Shown: positions 36,438-45,933, counted from the first letter of the stretch. The stretch: 64,000 nucleotides of DNA from Nocardia donostiensis (GCF_002081715.1 NZ_MUKP01000015.1:58534-122533), one strand, 5' to 3'. The notes: generated by a model not told the origin, from the letters alone. Made by a program: numbers and translations.

Positions 36438-37475
36438 TCAGGTGACCTGCGACCGCTGGGCCAGCCGCAGGTTCGACATTGTGGTGAGGGCGATGTCGTG
36501 AATCATGTCTTCCTGTCCACCGACCAGCCCGCGGCGGCCGCATTCCATGAGTAGGTCCCGGACGTCGAGGTCGTATCGCTCTGCGGCGATTTCGGCGTGC
36601 CGGAGGAACGAGGAGTAGACGCCGGCGTAGCCCAGGGTGAGGGTCTCCCGGTCGACCCGGACCGGACGGTCCTGTAAGGGGCGGACGATGTCGTCGGCGG
36701 CGTCCTGCAGTTTGAACAGGTCGCAACGGTGTTCGAAGCCGGAGAGATTCGCGACGGCGATGAACGCCTCGATCGGGCAGTTCCCGGCGCCGGCGCCGTG
36801 GCCGGCCAGCGAGGCGTCGACTCGATACACACCGTTTTCTACACCGACGACGGAGTTCGCGACCGAGAGCGAAAGGTTTTCGTGGGCGTGGATGCCGATC
36901 TCAGTAGCCGGATCGAGCACGTCGCGGTAGGCCCTCGCTCGAGCCGTGACATCGTTCATGGTGAGCCGGCCACCGGAGTCGGTCACGTAAACGCAGTGGG
37001 CGCCATAAGATTCCATCAGTCGGGCCTGCCGCGCGAGTTCGGCCGGTTCGGCCATGTGAGACAGCATCAGGAACCCGGAGACGTCCATGCCGAGCTCGCG
37101 CGCGGCCGCGATGTGCTGTGCGGAGATATCGGCCTCGGTGCAATGGGTGGCGATCCGCACCGACCGGACGCCCAGCTCGTAGGCGTGCTTCAGGTCGTGG
37201 ACGGTGCCGACGCCCGGCAGTAGCAATGTGGTGAGCCGGGCGTGCTTCAGGACCGACGCGGCGGCCTCGATCCAGGTCCAATCGGTGTGCGAGCCGGGAC
37301 CGTAGTTCACCGAGCCGCCGGCCAGGCCGTCGCCGTGGGCGACTTCGATCGCGTCGACTCCGGCCTCGTCCAGTGCGATGACGATGCGCCGGACGTCCTC
37401 AGGGGTGATGCGGTGGCGGACGGCGTGCATACCGTCTCGGAGGGTGACGTCCTGGACGAAGATCGGCGTGTTCAT
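36438..37475 (-). CDS. mhpE: 4-hydroxy-2-oxovalerate aldolase
   Basis: The 345-residue enzyme splits 4-hydroxy-2-oxovalerate into pyruvate and acetaldehyde. Family markers are [17 protein letters not shown] at the start (metal and catalytic Arg/Asp region), [41 protein letters not shown] and [22 protein letters not shown]. It overlaps the acetaldehyde dehydrogenase stop by ATGA, consistent with their known physical complex that channels acetaldehyde. It is the last gene of the six-gene meta-cleavage operon. Confidence 0.96.
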   Translation of the reverse strand: MNTPIFVQDVTLRDGMHAVRHRITPEDVRRIVIALDEAGVDAIEVAHGDGLAGGSVNYGPGSHTDWTWIEAAASVLKHARLTTLLLPGVGTVHDLKHAYELGVRSVRIATHCTEADISAQHIAAARELGMDVSGFLMLSHMAEPAELARQARLMESYGAHCVYVTDSGGRLTMNDVTARARAYRDVLDPATEIGIHAHENLSLSVANSVVGVENGVYRVDASLAGHGAGAGNCPIEAFIAVANLSGFEHRCDLFKLQDAADDIVRPLQDRPVRVDRETLTLGYAGVYSSFLRHAEIAAERYDLDVRDLLMECGRRGLVGGQEDMIHDIALTTMSNLRLAQRSQVT

Positions 37476-38437
37476 ACCGATACCTCCTGCAGCTTGCCGG
37501 CGGCGATACCTTCGGCGACCTGGACGGCGGCCGAGGTCATGATGTCGAGGTTGCCTGCGTAGGCCGGGAGATAGTGGGCGGCGCCCTCGACTTCGAGGAA
37601 CACCGACACCTGGTGCGTCGGCCGCTGCGCGCCCGGCGTGAGCAACGTCTCGACCGGCTGGTCAGCGGGGACCGGGGTGATCTGGACCTGCTGCCCGAGC
37701 CGGTAGCCCGGTACATAGGCGGCGACATCGGCGACCATCTGCTCGACACCGGCGCGGATCTGCTCGTGCATGGCCACATCCGGGGCGTGCACCAGGCAGA
37801 AGACGGTGTCACGCATGATCAGCGGCGGCTCGGCGGGGTTGAGGATGATGATCGCTTTTCCCCGCTCAGCGCCGCCGACCTGCACGATCGCCGCCGACGT
37901 TGTCTCGGTGAACTCGTCGATATTGGCGCGGGTGCCCGGACCTGCCGACTTCGAGGCGATGGAGGCAACGATCTCGGCATACCGTACCGGGGCCACCCGC
38001 GAGACCGCGGCGACCACCGGGATCGTCGCCTGGCCGCCGCAGGTCACCATGTTGACGTTCGGGGCGTCGAGGTGTTCGGTCAGGTTGACCGCGGGCACCA
38101 CATACGGTCCGATCGCAGCCGGAGTCAGGTCTATCAGTCGCTTGCCGAACGGGGCCAGCACGGCAGCATTCGCCGTATGTGCCGTGGCCGAGGTGGCGTC
38201 GAATACGATCTCGATGTCGTCGAACCCAGGGAGCTCGATCAGCCCGCGCACGCCCTCATGGGTTGTCGGAAACCCGAAGCGGCGAGCTCGTGCCAGTCCA
38301 TCGGAGTCCGGGTCGATCCCGACCATGGCACCCACCTCCAGATACCGGCTGGTACGCATCACTTTGATCATCAGATCGGTGCCGATATTGCCTGAGCCGA
38401 TAATCGCCACTCTTATCCTGCGATCGGTTGTCGTCAT
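37472..38437 (-). CDS. mhpF: Acylating acetaldehyde dehydrogenase
   Basis: The 321-residue enzyme oxidises acetaldehyde to acetyl-CoA with NAD+ and CoA. It has the Rossmann start [21 protein letters not shown], the catalytic Cys in [20 protein letters not shown], and [21 protein letters not shown]. Its start overlaps the hydratase stop by ATGA, and its stop overlaps the aldolase start by ATGA. The ATG at 38437 is fixed by that overlap; the longer upstream frame belongs to the hydratase region. It pairs with the aldolase. Confidence 0.96.
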   Translation of the reverse strand: MTTTDRRIRVAIIGSGNIGTDLMIKVMRTSRYLEVGAMVGIDPDSDGLARARRFGFPTTHEGVRGLIELPGFDDIEIVFDATSATAHTANAAVLAPFGKRLIDLTPAAIGPYVVPAVNLTEHLDAPNVNMVTCGGQATIPVVAAVSRVAPVRYAEIVASIASKSAGPGTRANIDEFTETTSAAIVQVGGAERGKAIIILNPAEPPLIMRDTVFCLVHAPDVAMHEQIRAGVEQMVADVAAYVPGYRLGQQVQITPVPADQPVETLLTPGAQRPTHQVSVFLEVEGAAHYLPAYAGNLDIMTSAAVQVAEGIAAGKLQEVSV

Positions 38438-39270
38438 GGCTCCTCCGCGACGGTGAACGACACCGCGCCGAGATCCGACACGGTGCAGCGAATCGTGTTG
38501 CCGGCCACGATCGGACGCATCGGCCCGAGCGCGCCGGAAAGGATGATTTGGCCCGCCCGCAACGGCTCCCCGAGTTCGTGTGCCTGACGGGCCAGCCACA
38601 CGACGGCCGCGACCGGGTCGCCGAGGCAGTCCTCGCCCGAACCGGTGGACACTTCCACACCGTCGATCGTCATTGCCATGCGGGCCTCGCGGGGTTCGAA
38701 CTCGTCGAGCCGCCTGCGGGCCCGGCCCAATACAAAAGCGCCCGCCGAAGCGTTGTCGGCGACGGTGTCGCCGAAGCTGATGTCCCATCCCGCGACTCGG
38801 CTGCCGCAGATCTCGATCGCCGCGACCGCGTAGTCGATGGCCGCGCGAACCCGGGCATAGCTCAGATCACCCTCGGTGAGGTCCTCGGCCAGCACGAAAG
38901 CGATTTCCCCCTCGGCGCGCGGCTGGAGCACCGCATCGGCGGGGACTGCATCGCCATCTGTGAACGCCATGTCGTCGAACAAGTCCCCGAAATCGGGCTG
39001 CCCCACTCCCAGCTGCGCCTGGACCGCGGCGGAGGTGAGACCGATCTTGCGGCCGATGAGCTGGGTACCCGCCGCTCGTCGTGCCTCGCTGACCAGCCGT
39101 TGGACGGCATACGCCGCACATATGTTGTCGCGTCCGATCAGATCGCGGACGGGCGCCACCGGGACCCCGGTTGCCGTGGCGTTCCGGAGCCGGGCCGCTG
39201 CGGTCTCGATGGCCGCGGCGCCGACGGTCAGGGCGGTGCCGGACATGGCGCCAGCCGGGTGATCAGACAT
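38434..39270 (-). CDS. mhpD: 2-hydroxypenta-2,4-dienoate hydratase
   Basis: The 278-residue enzyme hydrates 2-hydroxypentadienoate to 4-hydroxy-2-oxovalerate. Typical segments are [53 protein letters not shown] (metal ligands EGE), [11 protein letters not shown] and [18 protein letters not shown]. The ATG at 39270 follows GGAAGG; an internal ATG at 39246 is a weaker alternative. It lies between the C-C hydrolase and the acetaldehyde dehydrogenase in pathway order. Confidence 0.95.
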   Translation of the reverse strand: MSDHPAGAMSGTALTVGAAAIETAAARLRNATATGVPVAPVRDLIGRDNICAAYAVQRLVSEARRAAGTQLIGRKIGLTSAAVQAQLGVGQPDFGDLFDDMAFTDGDAVPADAVLQPRAEGEIAFVLAEDLTEGDLSYARVRAAIDYAVAAIEICGSRVAGWDISFGDTVADNASAGAFVLGRARRRLDEFEPREARMAMTIDGVEVSTGSGEDCLGDPVAAVVWLARQAHELGEPLRAGQIILSGALGPMRPIVAGNTIRCTVSDLGAVSFTVAEEP

Positions 39271-39333
39271 GGGGATCGCCTTCCACTGCGGTGAGAATGC
39301 AAGCTGCGTTGTGCTGAACGGGATTGCCGGTGC

Positions 39334-40185
39334 TCAGTTTTCGGCGACGAAACCAGCGACGAGCCGGTTGAATTCCTCGGCGTGCTCGATCATTGCCCAG
39401 TGGCCGCAGCGGTTGAGCAGCACCGCCCGGCTATCGGGGATGTGGGCAAGCAGCAAGAGCGTGTTCTCGTAGGACACCACCCGGTCGTCCTTGCCGTGGA
39501 TCAGCAGCGTGGGTACGGAGATGTCGGCCAGTTTCGAACGGTCGACCCACACTGGGATCGGCGTGCCCTGGGCGAGGCCGGCCACATAGTTGTGGAGGTG
39601 TTCGGGGCGTGCCAGCGCGGCGTCGGAGCGGGCCTTGACGAGTTCGGGTGTGGCAAAGCGCGCTTTGTCGTAGGTCATCACTTCGACCAGGCGGCGCATG
39701 TTCGCGGGAGAGGGGTCGTGATAGGTCTCGATCAGCACCTTCAACCCCTCGGAAGGACCGTCGCCTGCACCGAACAAGGTCGGTACCTTGCCGATCGGCG
39801 GGCCCATTGTGACCAGGTGGGTGACCCGTTCCGGATGGTCGATGGCCAGTCGCAGTGCGGTGTGGCCGCCCATCGAATTGCCGACGAATGCGGCCTTCTC
39901 GATACCGAGGGTGTCGAGAAACTGTACCGCCGCCCCGACGTGGTCGAGCCGGTCGACGGTGACCGCGTCCGACTCACCCCAGCCGGGCATGTCGACGGCA
40001 TAGACATGGAACCGTTCGGCCAGCCCTGGGATGTTGCCGGCGAAGTTGGACCAGCCGGTCGCCCCCGGGCCGCTACCGTGCAGCAGCACGATCGGCTGCG
40101 CGTCCACCGGCCCGGCCTCGTAGTAGCGCAGCGTCCAGTCTTGCGTGGTGACCGTGCGGGCCGCCGAGTCCTGCGTGATCGACAT
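39334..40185 (-). CDS. mhpC: Meta-cleavage product C-C hydrolase
   Basis: A 283-residue alpha/beta hydrolase of the MhpC/BphD/HsaD family. The oxyanion segment is VLLHGSGPGATGWSNFAGN, the nucleophile is Ser104 in VGNSMGGHTAL, the acid lies in IHGKDDRVVS and the His in NRCGHWAMIEH. The enzyme splits the ring-opened dienoate into a carboxylic acid and 2-hydroxypentadienoate. Its ATG overlaps the dioxygenase stop (TGATG). Whether the leaving acid is succinate, fumarate or another acid depends on the starting aromatic and is not resolved. Confidence 0.93.
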   Translation of the reverse strand: MSITQDSAARTVTTQDWTLRYYEAGPVDAQPIVLLHGSGPGATGWSNFAGNIPGLAERFHVYAVDMPGWGESDAVTVDRLDHVGAAVQFLDTLGIEKAAFVGNSMGGHTALRLAIDHPERVTHLVTMGPPIGKVPTLFGAGDGPSEGLKVLIETYHDPSPANMRRLVEVMTYDKARFATPELVKARSDAALARPEHLHNYVAGLAQGTPIPVWVDRSKLADISVPTLLIHGKDDRVVSYENTLLLLAHIPDSRAVLLNRCGHWAMIEHAEEFNRLVAGFVAEN

Positions 40186-41129
40186 CAGTGGATCTCCTCC
40201 TTGTGCGCAGTGTTGGTGAACGGCGCGCGGCCGAGCAGTTCGTGGACGACCTCGGGTGCTCGGTGGCCCCAGCTGTGCAGTCGGTCGTGTGTCCGGACTT
40301 GCCAGGTCTCGTCGTCGATCAGCAATCCGCCCCAGCCGTATTCGACCGAGAAGCCGGACGGGGTGCGGACGTAGAAGCTGAACATGTTGTCGTTCGGGTG
40401 CATGCCCAAGGTCATCTCGAACGGTTGCCCGGCGTCGAGGCAGCGGTCGTATGCCGTGCCGACGTCGCGGATGTCGGTCACCTCGAGCATGAAGTGATGG
40501 GTGCGCTTGGGATGCGGCATCTCGCCGAACGCGACCGAATGATGGCGTGGGTTGCAGTGCAGGAAGATCAGGTCCGCCTGGACGCCCGGCGCCAGCTCCT
40601 CGACGACGACGTCGCTGATGCGGAAGCCGAGCACGCCCTCGTAGAAAGCCAGGTACTCCTCCCGCGCGACCCCTTTGGCCAGCAGCACCTGGTGCCCTGC
40701 ACCTCCGGCGCCGGTGACGAATGTGCCGAGCAGAACCTCGGAGCGGAAGGGCGTGGCGGCGTCGGCGAAGCCGGTCACCAGTTCGATGCGGTTACCCATC
40801 GGATCGGTCGTCAGCATGATCCGGTCGACGTGGCGGGCGGCGGCCAGGGCGGGGTCGCCCTCGGTGACTTCGGAGCCGGCGGCGCGGAGCCGCTCGGCAA
40901 GCTGGTCGAGTGCGGCGCTCGATTCGACCTCGTATCCCGACACGATCAGGTCGTCGGCCGGTCCCTGCTGGACGCGCCAGCGAAATGCCTTCGAGTCGGT
41001 GCGAAGCATGAGCGCGTCCGTGGTCTCGTCGCCGAGCTGCATGCCGAGCAGGTCGCAGGCGAACCCCCGCCAGGCGGCAAGGTCGATGGCCTCGTAGACG
41101 ACGTAGGCGAGTTCTTTCACTCCGGTCAT
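40185..41129 (-). CDS. Type I extradiol ring-cleavage dioxygenase (BphC/HppB-like)
   Basis: A 314-residue vicinal-oxygen-chelate dioxygenase. The iron ligands are His146 (GAGHQVLL), His211 or His212 (THHFMLEVTDI) and Glu263 (GFSVEYGWGG). Second-sphere residues lie in NPRHHSVAF and MHPNDNMFSFYVRTPSG. It opens a catechol-type ring next to the hydroxyls. It is of the BphC type and not the LigB-type MhpB of E. coli, hence no mhpB symbol. It lies between the hydroxylase and the C-C hydrolase, and a hydroxyphenylpropionate-like catechol is the likely substrate. Confidence 0.94.
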   Translation of the reverse strand: MTGVKELAYVVYEAIDLAAWRGFACDLLGMQLGDETTDALMLRTDSKAFRWRVQQGPADDLIVSGYEVESSAALDQLAERLRAAGSEVTEGDPALAAARHVDRIMLTTDPMGNRIELVTGFADAATPFRSEVLLGTFVTGAGGAGHQVLLAKGVAREEYLAFYEGVLGFRISDVVVEELAPGVQADLIFLHCNPRHHSVAFGEMPHPKRTHHFMLEVTDIRDVGTAYDRCLDAGQPFEMTLGMHPNDNMFSFYVRTPSGFSVEYGWGGLLIDDETWQVRTHDRLHSWGHRAPEVVHELLGRAPFTNTAHKEEIH

Positions 41130-41159
41130 GGTGATGGCTCCTGGGCTGGCGTTGGGTTT

Positions 41160-42707
41160 TCAGAAGACGGGAACGGCGAGGCCGTGCACGTCGTCGGCCG
41201 CGACGAAGCGATCGGGGCGCACCGCAACGGCACGGACGCCGTACCGCTGCAGCCAAGGGCGAACGACGTCGTCGAGATCGACGAGATCGTGCGCGCCCTG
41301 CGTATGGGCATTGCGCGGGCGAACCGCCGCGTAACGCGCACCGAGCGCGTCCCACGCTGCCTTCTCCTCGGGAGTGAGGAGGGTGGCCGGGTCGACGTCG
41401 TCGCCGAGCAGCACGAAGCGGTCGCCGAGCAGATCGTCGAGCCGGGTCATCCGGCCGGCGGTGTCGCCGACGATCGGTTGCGGCACCATCCGGCCGATGA
41501 TGCTGGCATCGCCCGTCTCACCGCGGATCCATCCGGCGGTGAGGGTGGGCGGCGCGATCAGCGGCGGCTCGTGCGGCGTCACCAGGCCCTCGGGGACCGC
41601 GTTCATCGCCTCGACCTCCGCCGGGGTGGCCTCCTGCTTGATGACGCGGCCGAGCTGGACGGCGATGTCGGTGTAGAACTGGGCGTTGGGCCTGCGTTCG
41701 GCCTCGTAGGTGTCCAGCCATTGCTCCGGCAGCATGCCGCTGAGCACCCTGCCGAGCTTCCAGCCGAGGTTGTGGGCATCGCGCATGCCGGTCTGCATGC
41801 CGGCGCCTGCCCACGGCGGCATCAAGTGGGCGGCGTCACCGGCGAGGAAGACCCGGCCGTTGCGCCAGGTGTCGGCCATCCGCACATGGTGGCGGTAGAA
41901 CGCATACCGGTGGATGTGCACATCGGCATCGGTTACCCCGATGGCCTCGAGCAGGGGCCAGACCTCGGCGTCGGTCGGGAAGTCGGCCTCGGACTCCCCG
42001 TGCATGAGGGGGATCTCCCACCGGTGATTTCCTCCCGAGAGCGCGATATCGACGACCGGGCGCTTGCTGTCGGTCCAGAAAGTGAGCACATCGCGGTCGG
42101 GCCACCAGCGCCGGACCGCGCAGTCGATAACGATCCACAACGTATCGACAGTGTCGCCCACCAGGGTGGAGCCGATCCAGCCGCGGGTTCGCGAGGAGCC
42201 GCCGTCGGCGCCGATGGCGTAGCGGGTGCGGAACGTACGGATCTGCCCGGTGGCGGCGTCGGTGGTCGTTATGGTCACCCCGGTCGCATCCTGGTCGACG
42301 CCGGTCACCTCCGCGCCGTACTCGACAGTCAGCCGGTCGCTGTATTCATCGGTGGCCGCGCGCAATTCGGCCTCCATAGTCGGCTGGTAGATGTTGTAGA
42401 ACCGGGGCGTGACACCGAGGGTGCTGGGTGGATGCTCGATCCGCATCACTTCGTGGCCGCCGTAGGTGACCCAGCGCAGCATCCGTTGCGGATCGATGAC
42501 TTTCTTGATCCGCTCGTCGATGCCGAGGCTCTGGAAGATGCGCATCGTCCAGTCGTTGATGGTGACAGCGCGGGCACGCGGATAGATATCCCGGTCGCGC
42601 TCGAAGGCGACAACCGAGGCACCCTGGCGAGCGAGGGTGAGGGCGCCGATCACTCCGGTGGGGCCATATCCGATGATCGCGACGTCGGCGTCGAAATCCT
42701 GACTCAT
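41160..42707 (-). CDS. mhpA: FAD aromatic hydroxylase, 3-(3-hydroxyphenyl)propionate hydroxylase-like
   Basis: A 515-residue class A flavoprotein monooxygenase. The FAD fingerprint is DVAIIGYGPTGVIGALTLARQGASVVAFERD, the second motif is YAIGADGGSSRTR, and the third is GRVFLAGDAAHLMPPWAGAGMQTGMRDAHNLGWKL. Length and neighbours match MhpA/HppA/OhpB enzymes that place an ortho hydroxyl on a hydroxyphenyl acid, giving a catechol. The ATG at 42707 follows GGGAGA. It is first in the six-gene operon and divergent from a TetR regulator. The exact aromatic acid is inferred from gene order, not from residues. Confidence 0.9.
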   Translation of the reverse strand: MSQDFDADVAIIGYGPTGVIGALTLARQGASVVAFERDRDIYPRARAVTINDWTMRIFQSLGIDERIKKVIDPQRMLRWVTYGGHEVMRIEHPPSTLGVTPRFYNIYQPTMEAELRAATDEYSDRLTVEYGAEVTGVDQDATGVTITTTDAATGQIRTFRTRYAIGADGGSSRTRGWIGSTLVGDTVDTLWIVIDCAVRRWWPDRDVLTFWTDSKRPVVDIALSGGNHRWEIPLMHGESEADFPTDAEVWPLLEAIGVTDADVHIHRYAFYRHHVRMADTWRNGRVFLAGDAAHLMPPWAGAGMQTGMRDAHNLGWKLGRVLSGMLPEQWLDTYEAERRPNAQFYTDIAVQLGRVIKQEATPAEVEAMNAVPEGLVTPHEPPLIAPPTLTAGWIRGETGDASIIGRMVPQPIVGDTAGRMTRLDDLLGDRFVLLGDDVDPATLLTPEEKAAWDALGARYAAVRPRNAHTQGAHDLVDLDDVVRPWLQRYGVRAVAVRPDRFVAADDVHGLAVPVF

Positions 42708-42764
42708 GGGGGTCTCCCGGTTCCGCAACCGGCCACTTTCGGACCGATCGTTCCATTCCTTGTC

Positions 42765-42791
42765 TGTCAGAGTCACATGTGACCGCTGACA
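42765..42791. promoter_or_regulatory. Palindromic operator before the meta-cleavage operon
   Basis: A perfect GTCACATGTGAC core (42772-42783) is flanked by a second inverted pair, TGTCAG (42765-42770) and CTGACA (42786-42791). It lies between mhpA and the divergent TetR gene and is the best candidate site for that regulator. Confidence 0.55.
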
Positions 42792-42901
42792 CGGCCAGCA
42801 GATTCCACGATGCAGAACGGGGCAGGTCCCGCCGTATGCGATGCCGGCCCGCATCGCACAGCGTGGTCTGCGGCCGGCTTGGTCCTTCTAGGCTGGCCCG
42901 C

Positions 42902-43567
42902 ATGGAGCCCCCTCACCTCAGCGCCGGGATCAACGGGTCGGCCGGCAACCGGCGCGGACGCCGCTCACGTGCGGAGATCCTGGACGCGGCCTCCCGGCTG
43001 ATGGCCGAACGCGGATACGCCGCCACGACCATCTCGGTCCTGAGCGCCGAGACCGGGTTGCCCAAGAGCGCGATCTATCACCACTTCCACTCCAAGAGTG
43101 GCCTGTTGTCGGCGGTGATGGCACACGGCGCCTTCGGCTTCTTTCAGGCAATGGCGCAGGCGCAGGCAGCCCCTCCGGAGGGCGGCACCGTTCGGGAGCG
43201 ACTCGGCTGGTTCCTCCGGAGCACCGGAGAAGTGTTCCTGAACCACGCGGACTTCCTGCGGCTGCACCTGATTCTTCTCATGAGCGCGGAGGTGGCCGAG
43301 GCAGAGGTGGGCTCGATGATCGAGCAGGTCCGCCGAGACGGACGCAGGCACATGAACCGCATGATCGCCCAGGCATTCGCGGCCGAGGGGCCCGAGATCG
43401 CGCAGGCGGTCGCCGACGAACTCGACTATTTCGGTATCGCCGGCTTCGACGGCGCCTTCGTCGCCTGGCAGGCCGACCGTTCGCGCGGTCTCGGCGAGCA
43501 GCTGGAGCGGCTCGCCGATGCACTGGCCGCGATAGGCGAGCAGACCGCAGCCAGGCACCGCGGCTGA
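42902..43567 (+). CDS. TetR-family regulator divergent from the meta-cleavage operon
   Basis: A 221-residue TetR-family protein. The HTH is RSRAEILDAASRLMAERGYAATTISVLSAETGLPKSAIYHHFHSKSGLLSAVM (about residues 21-73), followed by a helical ligand domain. The ATG at 42902 has no strong ribosome site. Known operons of this pathway are run by IclR regulators (MhpR, HppR); here the adjacent IclR gene is broken, so this TetR protein may be the working regulator. That is inference from position. Confidence 0.9.
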   Translation: MEPPHLSAGINGSAGNRRGRRSRAEILDAASRLMAERGYAATTISVLSAETGLPKSAIYHHFHSKSGLLSAVMAHGAFGFFQAMAQAQAAPPEGGTVRERLGWFLRSTGEVFLNHADFLRLHLILLMSAEVAEAEVGSMIEQVRRDGRRHMNRMIAQAFAAEGPEIAQAVADELDYFGIAGFDGAFVAWQADRSRGLGEQLERLADALAAIGEQTAARHRG

Positions 43568-43580
43568 GGCGGGCCAGGCG

Positions 43581-44300
43581 TCACGTCAGGTCGCGCTCGA
43601 GCCGAGCGGCAGCGGCGTGCAACGTGGCGACACACCGGAGCAGGGACTGTTTGTCGTAGCGGATGCTCGGCAGCGAAACCGACAATCCCGCGACAGCGGC
43701 GCCGCTACTGTCGCGCACGGCCACACCGACCGCCACCACCCCTCGCCTGGAGCGGCCGTCGTTGACTGCGAACTCGTGCGGCGGACCTTGACCATCTCAC
43801 GACCCAATTGCTGCAGGTCGGGTGGCTGTTCTGGTCGCTCGACGAAACGTTCGGGAGCGTAGAACGCCTCGGGCTCGGCGGCCGGAAGCTCAGCGAGCAA
43901 GACCAACCCCCTGGAGATGCGATGAGCCGGGAACACCATGCCTTCGCGGCTACCCGCCCGAAGCGCGTGGCGGGATTCGACGCTGGCGACGAACCGAACC
44001 GTATCGCCGGTCCGGAGGGCCGGATCGGCGGACTCGCCGAGTTGTTCGACGATGCGGCGCAACTGCGGTAGTGCGGAAATTTACGGTTGGGAAGCGGCAG
44101 ACCGGGAGCGCGCGGCCAGTTCGAGCAGCGGACCGACGCGGTAGAAGCGGTCGGGCTCCTGCACTGCGAAATCACGGTAGATCAGCATCTGCAACAGCCG
44201 GTGCGCGGTCGATGCAGCGACCCCGATGCGCTGCGCGACCAGCCGTGCGCGTCGGTCTGGTCAAGGAGAGTGGGAAGCTCCGGCTGGTGCACGTCGCGCC
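43581..44300 (-). pseudogene. IclR-family regulator, degraded
   Basis: Translating the minus strand across frames gives a near-complete IclR protein. The HTH LVAQRIGVAASTAHRLLQMLIYRDFAVQEPDRFYRVGPLLELAA is followed by an in-frame TAA (plus strand 44081-44083). The effector domain then reads ISALPQLRRIVEQLGESADPALRTGDTVRFVASVESRHALRAGSREGMVFPAH. A one-base loss near 43777-43783 shifts it into HEFAVNDGRSRRGVVAVGVAVRD...RYDKQSLLRCVATLHAAAARLE, ending at 43581. A second one-base loss lies near 44240. At least three lesions make it a pseudogene. The right end is approximate. Its place beside the mhp operon suggests a former MhpR/HppR-like activator. Confidence 0.8.
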
Positions 44301-44342
44301 ATGTCCGAGAAGGCCGTCATCCCGCCTCGATACTGTGCACCT

Positions 44343-44948
44343 ATGACCGAGAGCACTGTATCCATGCGCACCGGCCGCCCCCGCGACACCCGAGTCGATA
44401 CTGCGTTGCTGGCGGCGACAGCGGATTTGATCGCCGAGCGCGGATACAGCGCGGTTACTCTGCAGGCGGTCGCAGATGCGGCGGGGACGAGCCGACCGGC
44501 GGTGTATCGACGGTATACCGACCTCGCTGATCTGGTTGCGTCCATGCTGATGGAGCGGTTCGGCCTACATCCCGGTGCCGAGGATCTCGGCGGGATCGAA
44601 GCGGAACTGCTGGCGATTCAGCAGCATCAGCGGGAGCTGTTCAACGACGTGGTCATGCGTAAGGCCCTTCCCGGGTTGATCGCAGACTTGGCTTGCAGTC
44701 CGGAGCTCGCACGGCGGTTTCATGAACGGTTTCTGGGGCCACGCCGGCTTTCGACAGCGTCCATTCTGGAACGTGCGGTCATACGCGGGGAGATCGCCCC
44801 GGGGACCGATCCGGAGTGGCTCTGTGATCTGATCACCGGCCCCATGCTGATGCGTGCGATCGTTCCGACATTGGGCCCGATCGATGCGGAACTGGTTCGG
44901 CTGACGGTACGTTCAGCGCTCGACGCCGTCGGCTACCGCGAGCGCTGA
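44343..44948 (+). CDS. TetR-family regulator
   Basis: A 201-residue TetR protein. The HTH is TRVDTALLAATADLIAERGYSAVTLQAVADAAGTSRPAVYRRYTDLADLVASML (about residues 16-69), and the C-terminal domain (GDPEWLCDLITGPMLMRAI-like) is of the TetR_C_11/16 type. The start is the ATG at 44343, or possibly 44364. It lies 94 bases upstream of an alpha/beta hydrolase whose promoter contains a strong palindrome, so it probably represses that gene. Confidence 0.9.
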   Translation: MTESTVSMRTGRPRDTRVDTALLAATADLIAERGYSAVTLQAVADAAGTSRPAVYRRYTDLADLVASMLMERFGLHPGAEDLGGIEAELLAIQQHQRELFNDVVMRKALPGLIADLACSPELARRFHERFLGPRRLSTASILERAVIRGEIAPGTDPEWLCDLITGPMLMRAIVPTLGPIDAELVRLTVRSALDAVGYRER

Positions 44949-44979
44949 ACCAAGTCATACCGCGTGGTCGAATTTATGG

Positions 44980-45008
44980 TTGACATCACATTTCGGCCAC
45001 CCTAAATT
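44980..45008 (+). promoter_or_regulatory. Housekeeping-type promoter of the alpha/beta hydrolase
   Basis: TTGACA (44980-44985), a 17-base spacer and TAAATT (45003-45008) form a good vegetative promoter in an A+T-rich patch. The operator at 45010-45024 lies at the expected transcription start. Confidence 0.7.
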
Positions 45009-45009
45009 A

Positions 45010-45024
45010 GTTACGATTCGTAAC
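45010..45024. promoter_or_regulatory. TetR operator at the hydrolase promoter
   Basis: GTTACGATTCGTAAC has perfect 7-bp arms around one T. It begins one base after the -10 element, so a bound repressor would block initiation. The adjacent TetR gene is the likely repressor. Confidence 0.7.
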
Positions 45025-45042
45025 GTAATCTAAGGAGCGGGC

Positions 45043-45933
45043 ATGCGGATCGATATCGAGTTCGTCAGCAACGGGGTGACGTTACGTGGCTGGTTGTACC
45101 GCCCGGAAACGTCCTCCGGCGAGACCCCCCTGGTGGTGATGACGCATGGTTTCGCCGGCGTCAAGGAATGGGTCGCGCCGTTCGCCGAGGTGTTCAGCGC
45201 CGCTGGGCTCGCCTGCCTGGTCTACGACCACCCGGGGTTCGGCACTTCTGATGGCGAACCGCGCTACGAGGTGGACCCGATGACCCAGATCGAGGGTTAC
45301 CGAGACGCGGTAACCTTCGGCCGCACCTTGGACGGGATCGATCCGGAGCGGATAGCGGTCTGGGGAACGAGTTACGCGGGCGCGCACGTACTGGTCGTGG
45401 CTGCCACCGACCGGCGGGTACGGGCCGTCGTGGCCCAGGTGCCGCTGACTGCCGGTTGGGCAACGTTCACCCGGCTGGTCCCCTCGGTCATGCTGCCCAC
45501 CGTGCACGCGGCCATCGCCGCCGACCGATCCGGACGGCTTGCCGGAAAACCACACGAAACGATCAAAGCGGCCTCGAACGATCCCACGGAGATGGTGGCC
45601 ATGCCCGGCCTCGAGGTCTACGAATGGCTGATGGCAAACGGTCCGCAGATCCCCACCTGGCGTAACGAGGTGACCCTGTCCAGCGTGGACAAATTCCAAT
45701 CCTATGCTCCCGAGGCATTCGTATCGCGGGTATCGCCCACCCCGCTGCTCATGGTTGTCGCCGAGCAGGACACGTTGACTCCCACCGAGGTTGCCCTGCG
45801 CAGCTACGCTGAGGCCCTCGAACCCAAACAACTCGCGCTGATACCGGGTGGTCATTTCGCCGTATACGGGGAGCAGTTCGAGCGGGCTTCGACTGTTGCA
45901 CGCGAATTTCTGCTCAGCCGGCTCAACGGCTGA
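45043..45933 (+). CDS. Alpha/beta hydrolase
   Basis: A 296-residue alpha/beta hydrolase of the dienelactone/X-Pro-dipeptidyl-like S15 group. The oxyanion region is LVVMTHGFAGVKEWVAPFAEVF, the nucleophile elbow is IAVWGTSYAGAHVL (GxSxA), the acid lies in VVAEQDTLTP and the His in IPGGHFAVYGE. No signal peptide. The ATG at 45043 follows AAGGAG. It is controlled by a strong promoter overlapped by a TetR-type palindrome. The substrate is unknown; regulation by a TetR repressor suggests a small hydrophobic ester. Confidence 0.88.
   Translation: MRIDIEFVSNGVTLRGWLYRPETSSGETPLVVMTHGFAGVKEWVAPFAEVFSAAGLACLVYDHPGFGTSDGEPRYEVDPMTQIEGYRDAVTFGRTLDGIDPERIAVWGTSYAGAHVLVVAATDRRVRAVVAQVPLTAGWATFTRLVPSVMLPTVHAAIAADRSGRLAGKPHETIKAASNDPTEMVAMPGLEVYEWLMANGPQIPTWRNEVTLSSVDKFQSYAPEAFVSRVSPTPLLMVVAEQDTLTPTEVALRSYAEALEPKQLALIPGGHFAVYGEQFERASTVAREFLLSRLNG

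Noticed and set aside
40188..42782. 864-codon plus-strand frame over the dioxygenase and hydroxylase genes
   Set aside because: Antisense of two genes with complete catalytic motifs; the translation shows repeated Val/Gly/Asp/His bias and no domain.
45010..45024. Palindrome as part of a transcription terminator of the TetR gene
   Set aside because: There is no U tract, and its position directly after a -10 element fits an operator better.
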